Source: JAGMDK01 sp023128695
GTDB taxonomy: Bacteria > Planctomycetota > Phycisphaerae > UBA1845 > Fen-1342
NCBI GenBank assembly: GCA_030628805.1
Contig: DAOVQG010000289.1
Coordinates: forward strand, 1-5,930
Direction: 5' to 3'
Length of the DNA stretch: 5,930 bases
Made by a program: the position numbers and the translations under genes. Shown here piece after piece: positions 1-5,878 of the stretch. Within the stretch, counting starts at the first letter, position 1. Every line of letters starts with the position of its first letter. The notes under the pieces were generated by a model. The model ran no database searches. It worked only from the letters and a program-made list of their open reading frames with translations, and was not told the origin of the DNA.

Positions 1-7
1 CTTATTC

Positions 8-52
8 CCCCTCCTTTCCTCCGCCGCCTTCGGCGGCGGAGGAAAGGAGGGG
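8..52. repeat. Perfect 21-bp inverted repeat (hairpin)
   Basis: Arms 8-28 and 32-52 are exact reverse complements with a 3-nt loop (TTC). The left arm is pyrimidine-only except for two G, so each strand has a polypurine and a polypyrimidine arm. Neither side has the T-run of a classical intrinsic terminator, so I call it a palindromic intergenic repeat. It could still slow or stop transcription arriving from a gene left of the window. Confidence 0.85.
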
Positions 53-78
53 AGGGGATTCTGACTCTGACCTTTCAA

Positions 79-96
79 CCCGGCATAAATGCCGGG
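79..96. repeat. Small GC-rich hairpin, 7-bp stem
   Basis: CCCGGCA (79-85) and TGCCGGG (90-96) pair around a TAAA loop. It lies 26 nt after the larger hairpin, so the first 100 bases form a cluster of palindromes. Its role is unknown; it may be a dispersed intergenic repeat. Confidence 0.6.
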
Positions 97-263
97 CCTA
101 GCGCGCCACCTCCACGCGCGAAAGCCTCTGACCGTAAATGGCACCTGGATCAGTGGCCCATGCGAGGCGATTCACACAAATGTGGGTAATAGCAAGCTCA
201 AGAGCAGTGGCACACATTGCGTGGGTGCCCCATATTTCCATCGTGGTCCTGTGGCTTGGCAGA

Positions 264-322
264 CTGACGTGGTAGAATCCTTCTGCTTTTTTCGAGCGAG
301 TTTCAGCGTCTACCACTTTCAG
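264..322 (+). promoter_or_regulatory. Two mutually exclusive leader hairpins before the operon
   Basis: GTGGTAGA (269-276) pairs exactly with TCTACCAC (309-316). The stem extends past a small internal loop by CTGA (264-267) with TCAG (319-322), which reaches the first bases of the ribosome site of gene 1. Bases 272-277 can instead pair with 281-286, with one G-T pair and a 3-nt loop, directly before six T (287-292). That alternative looks like a weak intrinsic terminator. The two folds share bases 272-276 and cannot coexist. The pairings are visible; a regulatory role is inferred. Confidence 0.3.
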
Positions 323-329
323 AGGTGGG
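321..329 (+). promoter_or_regulatory. Ribosome binding site of the first adaptor gene
   Basis: AGAGGTGGG ends 6 nt before the GTG at 336. It is the only Shine-Dalgarno-like sequence in the area and fixes the non-ATG start, because no ATG or GTG lies in frame between the stop at 273-275 and 336. Its first two bases lie in the stem of the leader hairpin. Confidence 0.6.
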
Positions 330-335
330 CTGAGC

Positions 336-1370
336 GTGAACGAGCAGCAAACCAGCCTCTTTCGCCGGGAAGCCGTCGAGCACCACGCGAGTGTCGGCCG
401 GAGCCGGGGTGACCTGCTGCGGATTACCCCGAGCTGGACGCGCTGGACCTACTGGCTCTTGCTGCTGATCGTCGTCGGAGGGCTGCTGTACACGGTCTTG
501 GGAACCGTCCCGGAATACGCCGAAGGGCCGGCGGTGATCTGGCGCGAACGCACCTTCGTAACCGCCACGGCGGCCGGTACCGTCGCGGCGATCAAGGTTC
601 AAGCCGGTGATCCCGTCGAGGCCGGCCACCTGCTAATACACTTCCATGACGCCGAAGAGCTGGCCGAATACAAGCAGCTCGAGCATGCGTATGATCTTCA
701 ACTCATCAATAATCTTCGCGACCCACTCGACCAAGCCACGCGGCAGGAACTGAAGAGACTGCGAACCCAGCGCGAGCTGGCCGCCGCCCGGCTGGATGAG
801 CGCTGCGTGCGGGCCCCCCGCGCGGGCATGGTCGGCGACATTCGGATACGCGCCGGACAGCACTTCATGCCCGGCGACATCCTCCTCACCCTGCTGCCCG
901 ACGACGAGCGTGATTCAGATGAACAACGTCGGACACGGAAGTCCGACGCTACCGGCACTATCGGCCCGCGGGTGGTCGCGATGCTGCCGGCTCACTACGG
1001 CCCGCTACTTGAAAAGGACATGATCTTCCGTTTGGAGTTGACCGGCTTTCCGAATATCGAAGCGGAGGCGGAAATCGATTCGGTCGGTCAAGCCGCCCTC
1101 GGGCCCGGCGCTATCCGCCGCTATCTCGGAACGGAGATCGCCGACGCCGTCTCGGTCCAGGGCCCCATCGTCTTGGTCCACGCCCGGCTGAAAGAGAACG
1201 AGTTCGAGATCGACGGAAAACACTGCCGGTTCGGGCACGGCATGCAGGGCTTGGCGGCCATCAGTGTCCGGACCGAACGCATCGTCTATACCCTGATACC
1301 CGGGCTGAAGGAGTTGCCCGGCGATCTGATGTCAGGACTGAAGGAGTTATTCGGCGACAGCGATGGCTAG
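336..1370 (+). CDS. HlyD-family periplasmic adaptor of a peptide exporter (NHLM-like)
   Basis: The 344-residue product is a membrane-fusion protein that should dock on the ABC exporter encoded next and carry substrate through the periplasm. It has a cytoplasmic N-terminus of about 36 residues opening with an LFRREAV motif, reminiscent of NHLM-system secretion proteins. One membrane segment follows at about 38-58. The first lipoyl half is at about 74-105 (motif AGTVAAIKVQAGDPV), a short helical hairpin at about 107-155, and the second lipoyl half at about 157-188 (VRAPRAGMVGDIRIRAG). A beta-rich region runs from about 211 to 320. It is shorter than E. coli HlyD (about 480 residues), mainly through its short coiled coil. 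Translation starts at GTG with a good ribosome site, and the stop overlaps the next gene by 8 nt, implying coupled translation. Oddities are a hydrophilic insert at about 190-208 containing a palindrome and a duplicated C-terminal 11-residue unit. The family is certain; the NHLM subtype is from memory. Confidence 0.9.
   Translation: MNEQQTSLFRREAVEHHASVGRSRGDLLRITPSWTRWTYWLLLLIVVGGLLYTVLGTVPEYAEGPAVIWRERTFVTATAAGTVAAIKVQAGDPVEAGHLLIHFHDAEELAEYKQLEHAYDLQLINNLRDPLDQATRQELKRLRTQRELAAARLDERCVRAPRAGMVGDIRIRAGQHFMPGDILLTLLPDDERDSDEQRRTRKSDATGTIGPRVVAMLPAHYGPLLEKDMIFRLELTGFPNIEAEAEIDSVGQAALGPGAIRRYLGTEIADAVSVQGPIVLVHARLKENEFEIDGKHCRFGHGMQGLAAISVRTERIVYTLIPGLKELPGDLMSGLKELFGDSDG
927..948. repeat. Palindrome inside the adaptor gene linker
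   Basis: CGTCGGAC (927-934) and GTCCGACG (941-948) form an exact 8-bp inverted repeat around 6 nt. It is read in frame as residues 198-205 (RRTRKSDA). This falls in a hydrophilic stretch between the second lipoyl half and the following beta domain. The sequence resembles short palindromic units that I recall as common between planctomycete genes, so it may be a dispersed repeat that landed in a tolerant linker. Confidence 0.6.
1302..1367 (+). repeat. 33-bp (11-residue) tandem duplication at the 3' end of the adaptor gene
   Basis: Residues 323-333 (GLKELPGDLMS) and 334-344 (GLKELFGDSDG) share 7 of 11 positions. The 11-mer CTGAAGGAGTT occurs at 1305-1315 and again at 1338-1348, exactly 33 bp apart. 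The second copy contains AAGGAG (1341-1346), the only Shine-Dalgarno-like sequence before the next gene at 1363, though its 16-nt spacing is long. Confidence 0.65.
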
Positions 1371-3576
1371 TCCACGGATGCTATCACAACTCTGGCAGGT
1401 TTTCCCGGCCTTACGCCGGCTGAGAGGGAAGCTCCGCGCCCAGCGGATCCCGTTCATCCAGCAACTGGAGGTGGCCGATTGCGGGGCCGCCTGTCTGGCG
1501 ATGGTGCTGGGCTACCACGGCAAAGAGGTCCGCCTGGGCGAGGTCCGCGATGTCACCAGCACCAGCCGCGACGGCGTCACCGCCCTGGGCATTATGGAGG
1601 CCGCCCGCTGGTACGGGCTGCGCGGCCGCGGCATCTACATCGAGGATCTCAGCGCCCTCGAGTCCCTCGAACCGGCGTCGATCCTCCATTTCAAGATGAA
1701 TCACTTCGTCGTCTTCGAGCGGGTGACGAAAACCGGGGTGGAGATCGTCGACCCCGCCCGCGGCAAACGCCGCATCCCGCTCGACGAGTTCGGGAAGCTC
1801 TTCACCGGCCCGGTGCTGATGTTCGAGCCCGGCGAGAATTTCGAGCCCGGCGGCCCCGAGCAGATGCGCGTCTGGCCCTATCTCAAGCACGTTCTCTTCG
1901 GTTCCCGGGTCCTGGTCCGCGTCCTGGTTACCTCGATGCTGATTCAAGCCTTCGCCCTGACCCTGCCGCTGCTGACCAGTGTGCTCGTCGATCGGGTCGT
2001 GCCGCGCGCGGACTACCATCTGCTGATGGTTTTGGGCGTCGGGCTGGCCGCGATCGTGGTGTTCAGTTTGCTGACGTCGCTCATCCGCGCCCATCTGTTG
2101 CTGCACCTGCGCACGCGCCTCGACCTGCAAATGACGCTCAGTTTCCTCGAACACCTGATGAACCTGCCGTTCGCCTTCTTCCAGAAACGCTCGGCCGGCG
2201 ACCTGATCATGCGCCTCAACAGTAACGCGACCGTGCGCGAGGTGGTCACCTCCGGCGTATTGGCCGGATTTCTCGACGGCACACTGGTGCTGCTGTATTT
2301 CATCATCCTGTTTCTGATCAGCCCGCTGATGGGCGGGATCGTGCTGCTCCTAGCCGTGCTTCAGGTGGGGCTGTTTCTCAGCGCCCGCCGGCGGTACAAG
2401 GATCTGATGACCGAGGAGCTGGAGGCCCAGGCCGAGGCCCAGAGCTACGAGGTTCAGATGCTGACCGGCATCGAGACCCTGAAGGCCGCCGGCTCCGAGC
2501 AGCGGGCCTCGGAACACTGGTCCAACCTCTTCGTGGACGTGCTGAACATCACGTTGGCCCGCGGCCGGCTGAGCGCGGTGGTGGAATCACTGCTGGGCGC
2601 CCTGCGAACGGCCTCGCCCTTGCTCATCCTGTGGGTGGGCGGCATCCTGGTGCTCCGGAACGAGATGAGCCTGGGGACGATGCTCGCGATCAACGCCCTG
2701 GCCGGCGGGCTGCTCGGCCCCCTTTCCAGCGTGGTCGGCATCGCCCTCCAATTCAGCACGGTCAAGAGCTACATCGAGCGGATCGACGATGTCCTGGAAA
2801 CCGAGCTCGAACAGGACGTGCAGAGCGTCTCCCGCGCCCAGACGTTGCAGGGACAGGTTACTCTTGACCGTGTCTCCTTCCGCTATGGGCCGCTGTCGCC
2901 GCTCGTTGTGAACGACGTTTCGGTTGAGCTGAAGCCCGGGCAGCATATTGCGATCGCGGGGCGTTCGGGCTCGGGCAAGTCCACGCTGGCCCGGCTGCTG
3001 ATCGGGCTCTATTCGCCGACCGAGGGCCGCGTGCAGTACGACGGCATCGACCTCGCCGGCCTCGACTATCGTTCGGTCCGCCGGCAGATGGGCCTGGTGC
3101 CGCAGAATCCCTATCTGTTCGGGACGAACATCCGCGGCAACATTACCCTGGCGAACCCGGAGCTGCCGCTGGCGGCGGTCCAGGCGGCGGCGAGGCTGGC
3201 CTGTATCGACGAGGATATCGCGCTTATGCCGATGATGTACGACACGCCGCTGGCGGACGGCGGCATGTCACTTTCCGGCGGGCAGCGGCAGCGGATCGCG
3301 CTGGCCCGGGCGCTGGTCCACCAGCCGAAGATTCTGGTCCTCGACGAGGCCACGAGTGATCTGGACACGGTCACCGAAAGCGCCATTCAGAAGAACCTGG
3401 CGTCGCTGACCTGCACCGCGATCGTCATCGCGCACCGGCTGAGCACCATCCGCCACGCCGATCTGATCCTGGTGATGGCGGACGGGCACGTGGTCGAACG
3501 AGGCACTCACGAGGAACTAATGGCTTTGAACGGGCACTACGCCGAGTTGGTGGCCGCGCAAATGAGTCAGGAGTAG
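1363..3576 (+). CDS. C39 peptidase-containing ABC exporter (NHLM/PCAT-like)
   Basis: This 737-residue inner-membrane protein should cut the leader from a peptide precursor and export the product using ATP. The N-terminal C39 peptidase (about 28-155) has the oxyanion glutamine Q34, nucleophile C40 (QLEVADCGAACLA), H114 (NHFVVF) and D130 (VDPARG). The SRDG and FTGPVLMFEPG stretches match the style of NHLM-type exporters. Six membrane helices lie near 183-206, 219-240, 298-319, 321-340, 410-431 and 437-458. The nucleotide-binding domain has an A-loop tyrosine Y508, Walker A GRSGSGKST (533-541), Q-loop Q581, signature LSGGQ (637-641), Walker B ILVLDEAT (657-664), D-loop SDLD (665-668) and H-loop H691. 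All catalytic residues are present and the length is normal, so it should be active in both cleavage and transport. The ATG at 1363 gives an 8-nt overlap with the adaptor gene; an ATG at 1378 is a weaker alternative. The substrate is unknown. Confidence 0.95.
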   Translation: MASPRMLSQLWQVFPALRRLRGKLRAQRIPFIQQLEVADCGAACLAMVLGYHGKEVRLGEVRDVTSTSRDGVTALGIMEAARWYGLRGRGIYIEDLSALESLEPASILHFKMNHFVVFERVTKTGVEIVDPARGKRRIPLDEFGKLFTGPVLMFEPGENFEPGGPEQMRVWPYLKHVLFGSRVLVRVLVTSMLIQAFALTLPLLTSVLVDRVVPRADYHLLMVLGVGLAAIVVFSLLTSLIRAHLLLHLRTRLDLQMTLSFLEHLMNLPFAFFQKRSAGDLIMRLNSNATVREVVTSGVLAGFLDGTLVLLYFIILFLISPLMGGIVLLLAVLQVGLFLSARRRYKDLMTEELEAQAEAQSYEVQMLTGIETLKAAGSEQRASEHWSNLFVDVLNITLARGRLSAVVESLLGALRTASPLLILWVGGILVLRNEMSLGTMLAINALAGGLLGPLSSVVGIALQFSTVKSYIERIDDVLETELEQDVQSVSRAQTLQGQVTLDRVSFRYGPLSPLVVNDVSVELKPGQHIAIAGRSGSGKSTLARLLIGLYSPTEGRVQYDGIDLAGLDYRSVRRQMGLVPQNPYLFGTNIRGNITLANPELPLAAVQAAARLACIDEDIALMPMMYDTPLADGGMSLSGGQRQRIALARALVHQPKILVLDEATSDLDTVTESAIQKNLASLTCTAIVIAHRLSTIRHADLILVMADGHVVERGTHEELMALNGHYAELVAAQMSQE

Positions 3577-3617
3577 GCATCGGCAAACACGACCGGCCAA
3601 CAGACAGGGAAACAACC

Positions 3618-4490
3618 ATGATGTCTCGCAAAAAAGCTGGTATCTGCATCGCGGCGGCAGTCTTGGCTACCCTCGTGCTGGCAGCGGGTTCTGAAACCAC
3701 GTCAGCACCCGACCGCAAAGCAGCGGTGACGACGAAGCCAGGTTACATCGGCGTCGTGCTGGCCGGCAGGTCGGTCGAACTCGCGCCCAGCCTGGAAGGA
3801 GAATTGCTCAGCGTTAGCGTAGAGCTCGGCCAAGACGTTAGTAAGAATCAGATAATCGCCTCGATCGATGCTCAGCCTATTCGCCAAGAACTCGTTATCG
3901 CCCGGGCAGAGGTGCAGAGAATGCTGGTGCAACTGAGCAGGGCCATAACCGTGCTGAAAGAAGCAGAGCGCCGCTATAATCGAATCAAATCACTTCGTGA
4001 CGACGGAGTAGAAAGTGAAGACGAATTGGAACGCGCAAGGCTGGCCGTGGATGTATCATGGCTGGACATCGAAGTTGCCAAAGCCAGTCTCGATGAGCAA
4101 TGGGAACGTCTGGTTCAACTCCGACAGAAACTCGCGGACACAGAGATTACCGCCCCCTTCGCCGGCACCGTGGCCGCACGCTATCTGGACCCCGGGGCTC
4201 GTGTAGGCCCGCGGACACCCATCGTCCGGCTGATCAGCGCGGACGACCTGTTGATTCGGTTTGCGGTGCCGGAGAGTGAACTAGAGGGTATCAGGAAGGA
4301 CGCGGCGGTAATGGCTCACATCGAGGTTCTGAATACCTCTGTCGCGGGCACGATTCGCCGCATAGCCCCGGAACTGGACTACGCCTCGGGTCGGCTGGTG
4401 GTCGAGGCTCAGCTCGACCAGCAGGAGGCGGCCCGGCGAGGCATCAAGCCCGGCATGGCCGGCCGCGTCCGAATCAACGATCATCCGTAG
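3618..4490 (+). CDS. Second periplasmic adaptor, AcrA/HlyD-like membrane-fusion protein
   Basis: The 290-residue product has an N-terminal positive patch (MMSRKK) and a hydrophobic segment at about 8-24. That segment could be a cleaved signal peptide or an anchor; with no lipobox cysteine at its end, a lipoprotein is unlikely. Lipoyl halves are at about 52-86 and 175-208 (DTEITAPFAGTVAARYLDPG). A longer alpha-helical hairpin lies between them (about 87-172), and a beta-barrel domain runs to the end (about 210-286, closing with KPGMAGRVRI). It stops where AcrA-type proteins have a membrane-proximal domain, making it about 100 residues shorter than those. It starts 41 nt after the exporter gene, with AGGGA at 3606-3610 as ribosome site, and probably belongs to the same transcript. 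A second ATG follows directly at 3621. Its first half is poorer in GC than the exporter gene, which may mean separate origin. An independent efflux role is possible. Confidence 0.88.
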   Translation: MMSRKKAGICIAAAVLATLVLAAGSETTSAPDRKAAVTTKPGYIGVVLAGRSVELAPSLEGELLSVSVELGQDVSKNQIIASIDAQPIRQELVIARAEVQRMLVQLSRAITVLKEAERRYNRIKSLRDDGVESEDELERARLAVDVSWLDIEVAKASLDEQWERLVQLRQKLADTEITAPFAGTVAARYLDPGARVGPRTPIVRLISADDLLIRFAVPESELEGIRKDAAVMAHIEVLNTSVAGTIRRIAPELDYASGRLVVEAQLDQQEAARRGIKPGMAGRVRINDHP

Positions 4491-4506
4491 CCGGCGAGCG
4501 GATACG

Positions 4507-4596
4507 CGATTGACGATTGCAGATTGACGATTGACGATTGGAAAAAAATCGGATGCGGATTTCAATCGTCAATCGTCAATCTGCAATCGTCAATCG
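4507..4596. terminator. Probable bidirectional transcription terminator
   Basis: The long hairpin lies 16 nt after the stop of the plus-strand operon and 23 nt after the stop of the minus-strand gene, in a gap with no other feature. A 34-bp RNA stem could halt transcription from either side or protect both 3' ends. No T-run of intrinsic type follows on either strand, so the terminator role rests on position and stem strength. Confidence 0.45.
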
Positions 4597-4610
4597 TCAA
4601 TCGCCAATCC
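4507..4610. repeat. Heptamer-built 34-bp inverted repeat between convergent genes
   Basis: Arms 4507-4540 and 4563-4596 are perfectly complementary. The left arm is made of 7-bp units: ATTGACG at 4509, ATTGCAG at 4516, ATTGACG at 4523 and 4530, then ATTG. The right side has the complement units CAATCGT, CAATCGT, CAATCTG, CAATCGT, CAATCGT and CAATCGC from 4563, running on to 4610. The odd unit ATTGCAG is mirrored exactly by CTGCAAT at 4581-4587. The central region adds a 5-bp stem (4546-4550 with 4558-4562). Confidence 0.9.
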
Positions 4611-4619
4611 ACCCTGGTG

Positions 4620-5675
4620 CTACTTCTTCTCCCTGGCGTACCACCAGGCGTCGCGGCCACCCTCGATGAAGGTCAGCGGATCGGCCTTGCCGCGCAGCGT
4701 GCGACCGGCGTATTGTAGCTTGCCGCCCTCGACGGCGAACTTCCAGACGCCATACGGCTTGTCGTCGATCTTCATCGTCAGTGTGTAGGCCCCGTCAATT
4801 TCGAGCAGGTCCTTGGCTTTGAAGTACGTGCCGTGCGGCACTTCCTTGCCCTCGGGGAAGACCATGCCGAACTCGAGGCGGATCCATTTCGGCTGACACG
4901 AGTTGGTCGTGTGCTCGCGGCTCGTGCAGACCAATTCCCCATCCTGATCGCGTTTGATCTCGATGCGGACCTTGATGTCCTTCTCGTCACAGCCTTCGTT
5001 CCGCAGCCACACCTTCCAGTGCAGGTTCTGGTCCGGTTTCGCATCCACGTAGTAGAGGTAGCCCCAGTCTTGCCAGTCGCCCGAGAGGACGTAGCATTTG
5101 CCCTCGCCGAACGGATCGTCTCCCCCCACCTTGGCCACGCTGAAGGGGACCGTGAAGAAATGCTCGCTGGGGAGATAGAAATCGAGGACGTAGTCGCCGG
5201 GAGTGGCCAGGTCCAGCCCGCCTGACAGCTTCTCGCCGCTGCGCAGATCCGTTTTAACGTGGACGTTCATCAGCGCGTATGGCTTTTTGAGCCGATCCGG
5301 CTTCCAGTCAAACTGGTAGAGCTCCTGCCCCTCCGCCGTACGCAACACGGTGAAGCCTTCCTTGCAGTCGTCGGGCAGGAATGTGGCTTGGATGTTATCC
5401 AATCTGAACTGGCCGTCCTTGGGCAGCAGCTTGATTCCATTGAGCACCGACGAGAACGAGAGCCCGGGCGGATACTTGCGGGCCGGGTCCTTGCGGGCCG
5501 GCGGGCGCTTCCGCGACTGGTCGTCGCCCGGCGCCTGGTCGTCCTTGCTCTTGTCCCCGCCGAGGTCTTTCAAGGCATCCTTGGCTTTATCCTTGAGCTT
5601 GCCCGGGAATTGGGCGTTCGCGGTGCCGGCGTGAAATACAAACAACACGAGAACGCTTACCAACAGTCTGTTCAT
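4620..5675 (-). CDS. Exported protein of unknown function, probably two beta-sandwich modules
   Basis: I do not recognise this 351-residue protein. A clear Sec signal peptide (MNRLLVSVLVLFVFHAGTANA) has a likely cut after A21. Residues 22-70 form a charged, Lys/Asp/Pro-rich linker. The rest is rich in predicted strands and appears to hold two modules (about 72-182 and 205-316), each ending in a similar pattern: GDYVLDFYLP...FSV at 160-180 and GAYTLTMKID...FAV at 295-315. It has cysteines at 104, 194, 229, 250 and 260, an odd number, and an aromatic C-terminus (RDAWWYAREKK). It should act in the periplasm or outside the cell. Start choice is firm: AGGAG lies 8 nt before the ATG. The gene converges on the secretion operon and is bordered on both sides by heptamer repeats. 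It lacks a double-glycine leader, so it is not an obvious cargo of the exporter. Confidence 0.82.
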   Translation of the reverse strand: MNRLLVSVLVLFVFHAGTANAQFPGKLKDKAKDALKDLGGDKSKDDQAPGDDQSRKRPPARKDPARKYPPGLSFSSVLNGIKLLPKDGQFRLDNIQATFLPDDCKEGFTVLRTAEGQELYQFDWKPDRLKKPYALMNVHVKTDLRSGEKLSGGLDLATPGDYVLDFYLPSEHFFTVPFSVAKVGGDDPFGEGKCYVLSGDWQDWGYLYYVDAKPDQNLHWKVWLRNEGCDEKDIKVRIEIKRDQDGELVCTSREHTTNSCQPKWIRLEFGMVFPEGKEVPHGTYFKAKDLLEIDGAYTLTMKIDDKPYGVWKFAVEGGKLQYAGRTLRGKADPLTFIEGGRDAWWYAREKK

Positions 5676-5683
5676 GATGCTCG

Positions 5684-5688
5684 CTCCT
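5684..5688 (-). promoter_or_regulatory. Ribosome binding site of the exported-protein gene
   Basis: On the minus strand, AGGAG (within GAGAGGAG) stands 8 nt before the ATG at 5675-5673. This is a near-ideal Shine-Dalgarno arrangement and supports the start that gives a complete signal peptide. Confidence 0.8.
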
Positions 5689-5731
5689 CTCTTGCAATAG
5701 TGCCATGGACACGGCTTTTCTCAACTGCGCC

Positions 5732-5760
5732 TCCCTAATCCGCCGAAGCGGCACTGTCAA
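5732..5760 (-). promoter_or_regulatory. Possible promoter of the exported-protein gene
   Basis: On the minus strand, a perfect TTGACA (5760-5755) is followed after 17 nt by TAGGGA (5737-5732), a poor -10 box. The position, about 57 nt before the start codon, is suitable. The -35 match may be chance or kinship with the nearby TTGACG repeats, so this is only a candidate. Confidence 0.22.
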
Positions 5761-5765
5761 GGCGG

Positions 5766-5805
5766 ATTGACGGTTGCCAATTGACGCTCCATTGACGCAT
5801 TGACG
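5766..5805. repeat. Degenerate ATTGACG repeat cluster
   Basis: Exact ATTGACG occurs at 5766-5772, 5780-5786, 5791-5797 and 5799-5805, with irregular spacing of 14, 11 and 8 bp. These are the same unit as in the 4507-4610 element and stand on the other side of the exported-protein gene. Confidence 0.75.
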
Positions 5806-5819
5806 CTGGGCCACCCAGC
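5805..5819. repeat. Small hairpin, 6-bp stem
   Basis: GCTGGG (5805-5810) and CCCAGC (5814-5819) pair around a 3-nt loop (CCA), directly following the last ATTGACG unit. It is probably part of the same composite intergenic repeat. Confidence 0.5.
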
Positions 5820-5878
5820 CCGCAGATCACTGTATGACGGTATACTTAATCGTTATTCACGGGCTTGCGGCGCTCCAT
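5820..5878. other. Short intergenic stretch without a clear feature
   Basis: This stretch includes the palindromic GTATAC at 5840-5845, but no -35 box is suitably placed on either strand. I see no gene or other support. Confidence 0.4.

Larger units (their letters stand above)
97..335 (+). other. Non-coding leader upstream of the secretion operon
   Basis: I see no gene with a credible start and ribosome site here. A plus-strand frame at 138-275 would give a 45-residue hydrophobic peptide ending in the stop TAG at 273-275, but it has no Shine-Dalgarno sequence. No convincing -35/-10 pair was found. The last 70 bases hold an RNA-structure candidate that is listed separately. A C39 exporter substrate gene would often sit in such a place, yet no peptide with a double-glycine leader is readable here. 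Confidence 0.5.

Noticed and set aside
207..222. Sigma-54-like sequence (TGGCAC followed by TTGC)
   Set aside because: The GG (209-210) and GC (219-220) are separated by 8 nt, whereas sigma-54 promoters need about 10.
138..275. 45-residue hydrophobic frame as a possible exported peptide
   Set aside because: There is no Shine-Dalgarno sequence and no double-glycine site, so it is kept only as a possible leader frame in the RNA-switch idea.
98..316. Minus-strand frame of 72 residues in the leader region
   Set aside because: It has no convincing ribosome site, lacks any known motif and would cover the leader structure. A real small gene cannot be fully excluded.
89..412. Plus-strand frame of 107 residues ahead of and overlapping the first adaptor gene
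   Set aside because: It starts inside a hairpin, has no ribosome site, overlaps the well-supported adaptor start by 77 bases, and has no recognisable motif or peptide-precursor leader.
1411..2154. Long minus-strand frame of 247 residues opposite the exporter gene
   Set aside because: It is rich in Gln, His, Asp and Ala in the way expected of the antisense of a high-GC gene, and lies within the peptidase and membrane region of a clearly real gene.
4524..4788. Two short plus-strand frames running out of the heptamer repeat
   Set aside because: Their N-termini are only the translated 7-bp repeat (NRQSS-type), and the remainder is antisense to the exported-protein gene.
5259..5738. Plus-strand frame of 159 residues
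   Set aside because: It is antisense to the signal peptide and first module of the exported protein, which has a far better start, ribosome site and domain pattern.
5587..5814. Minus-strand frame of 75 residues at the right end
   Set aside because: It begins in the degenerate heptamer cluster and overlaps the start of the exported-protein gene in another frame; there is no ribosome site.
5841..5846. TATACT as a -10 box on the plus strand
   Set aside because: No -35-like hexamer lies 16-18 nt upstream; the nearest TTGACG is 35 nt away and belongs to the repeat.
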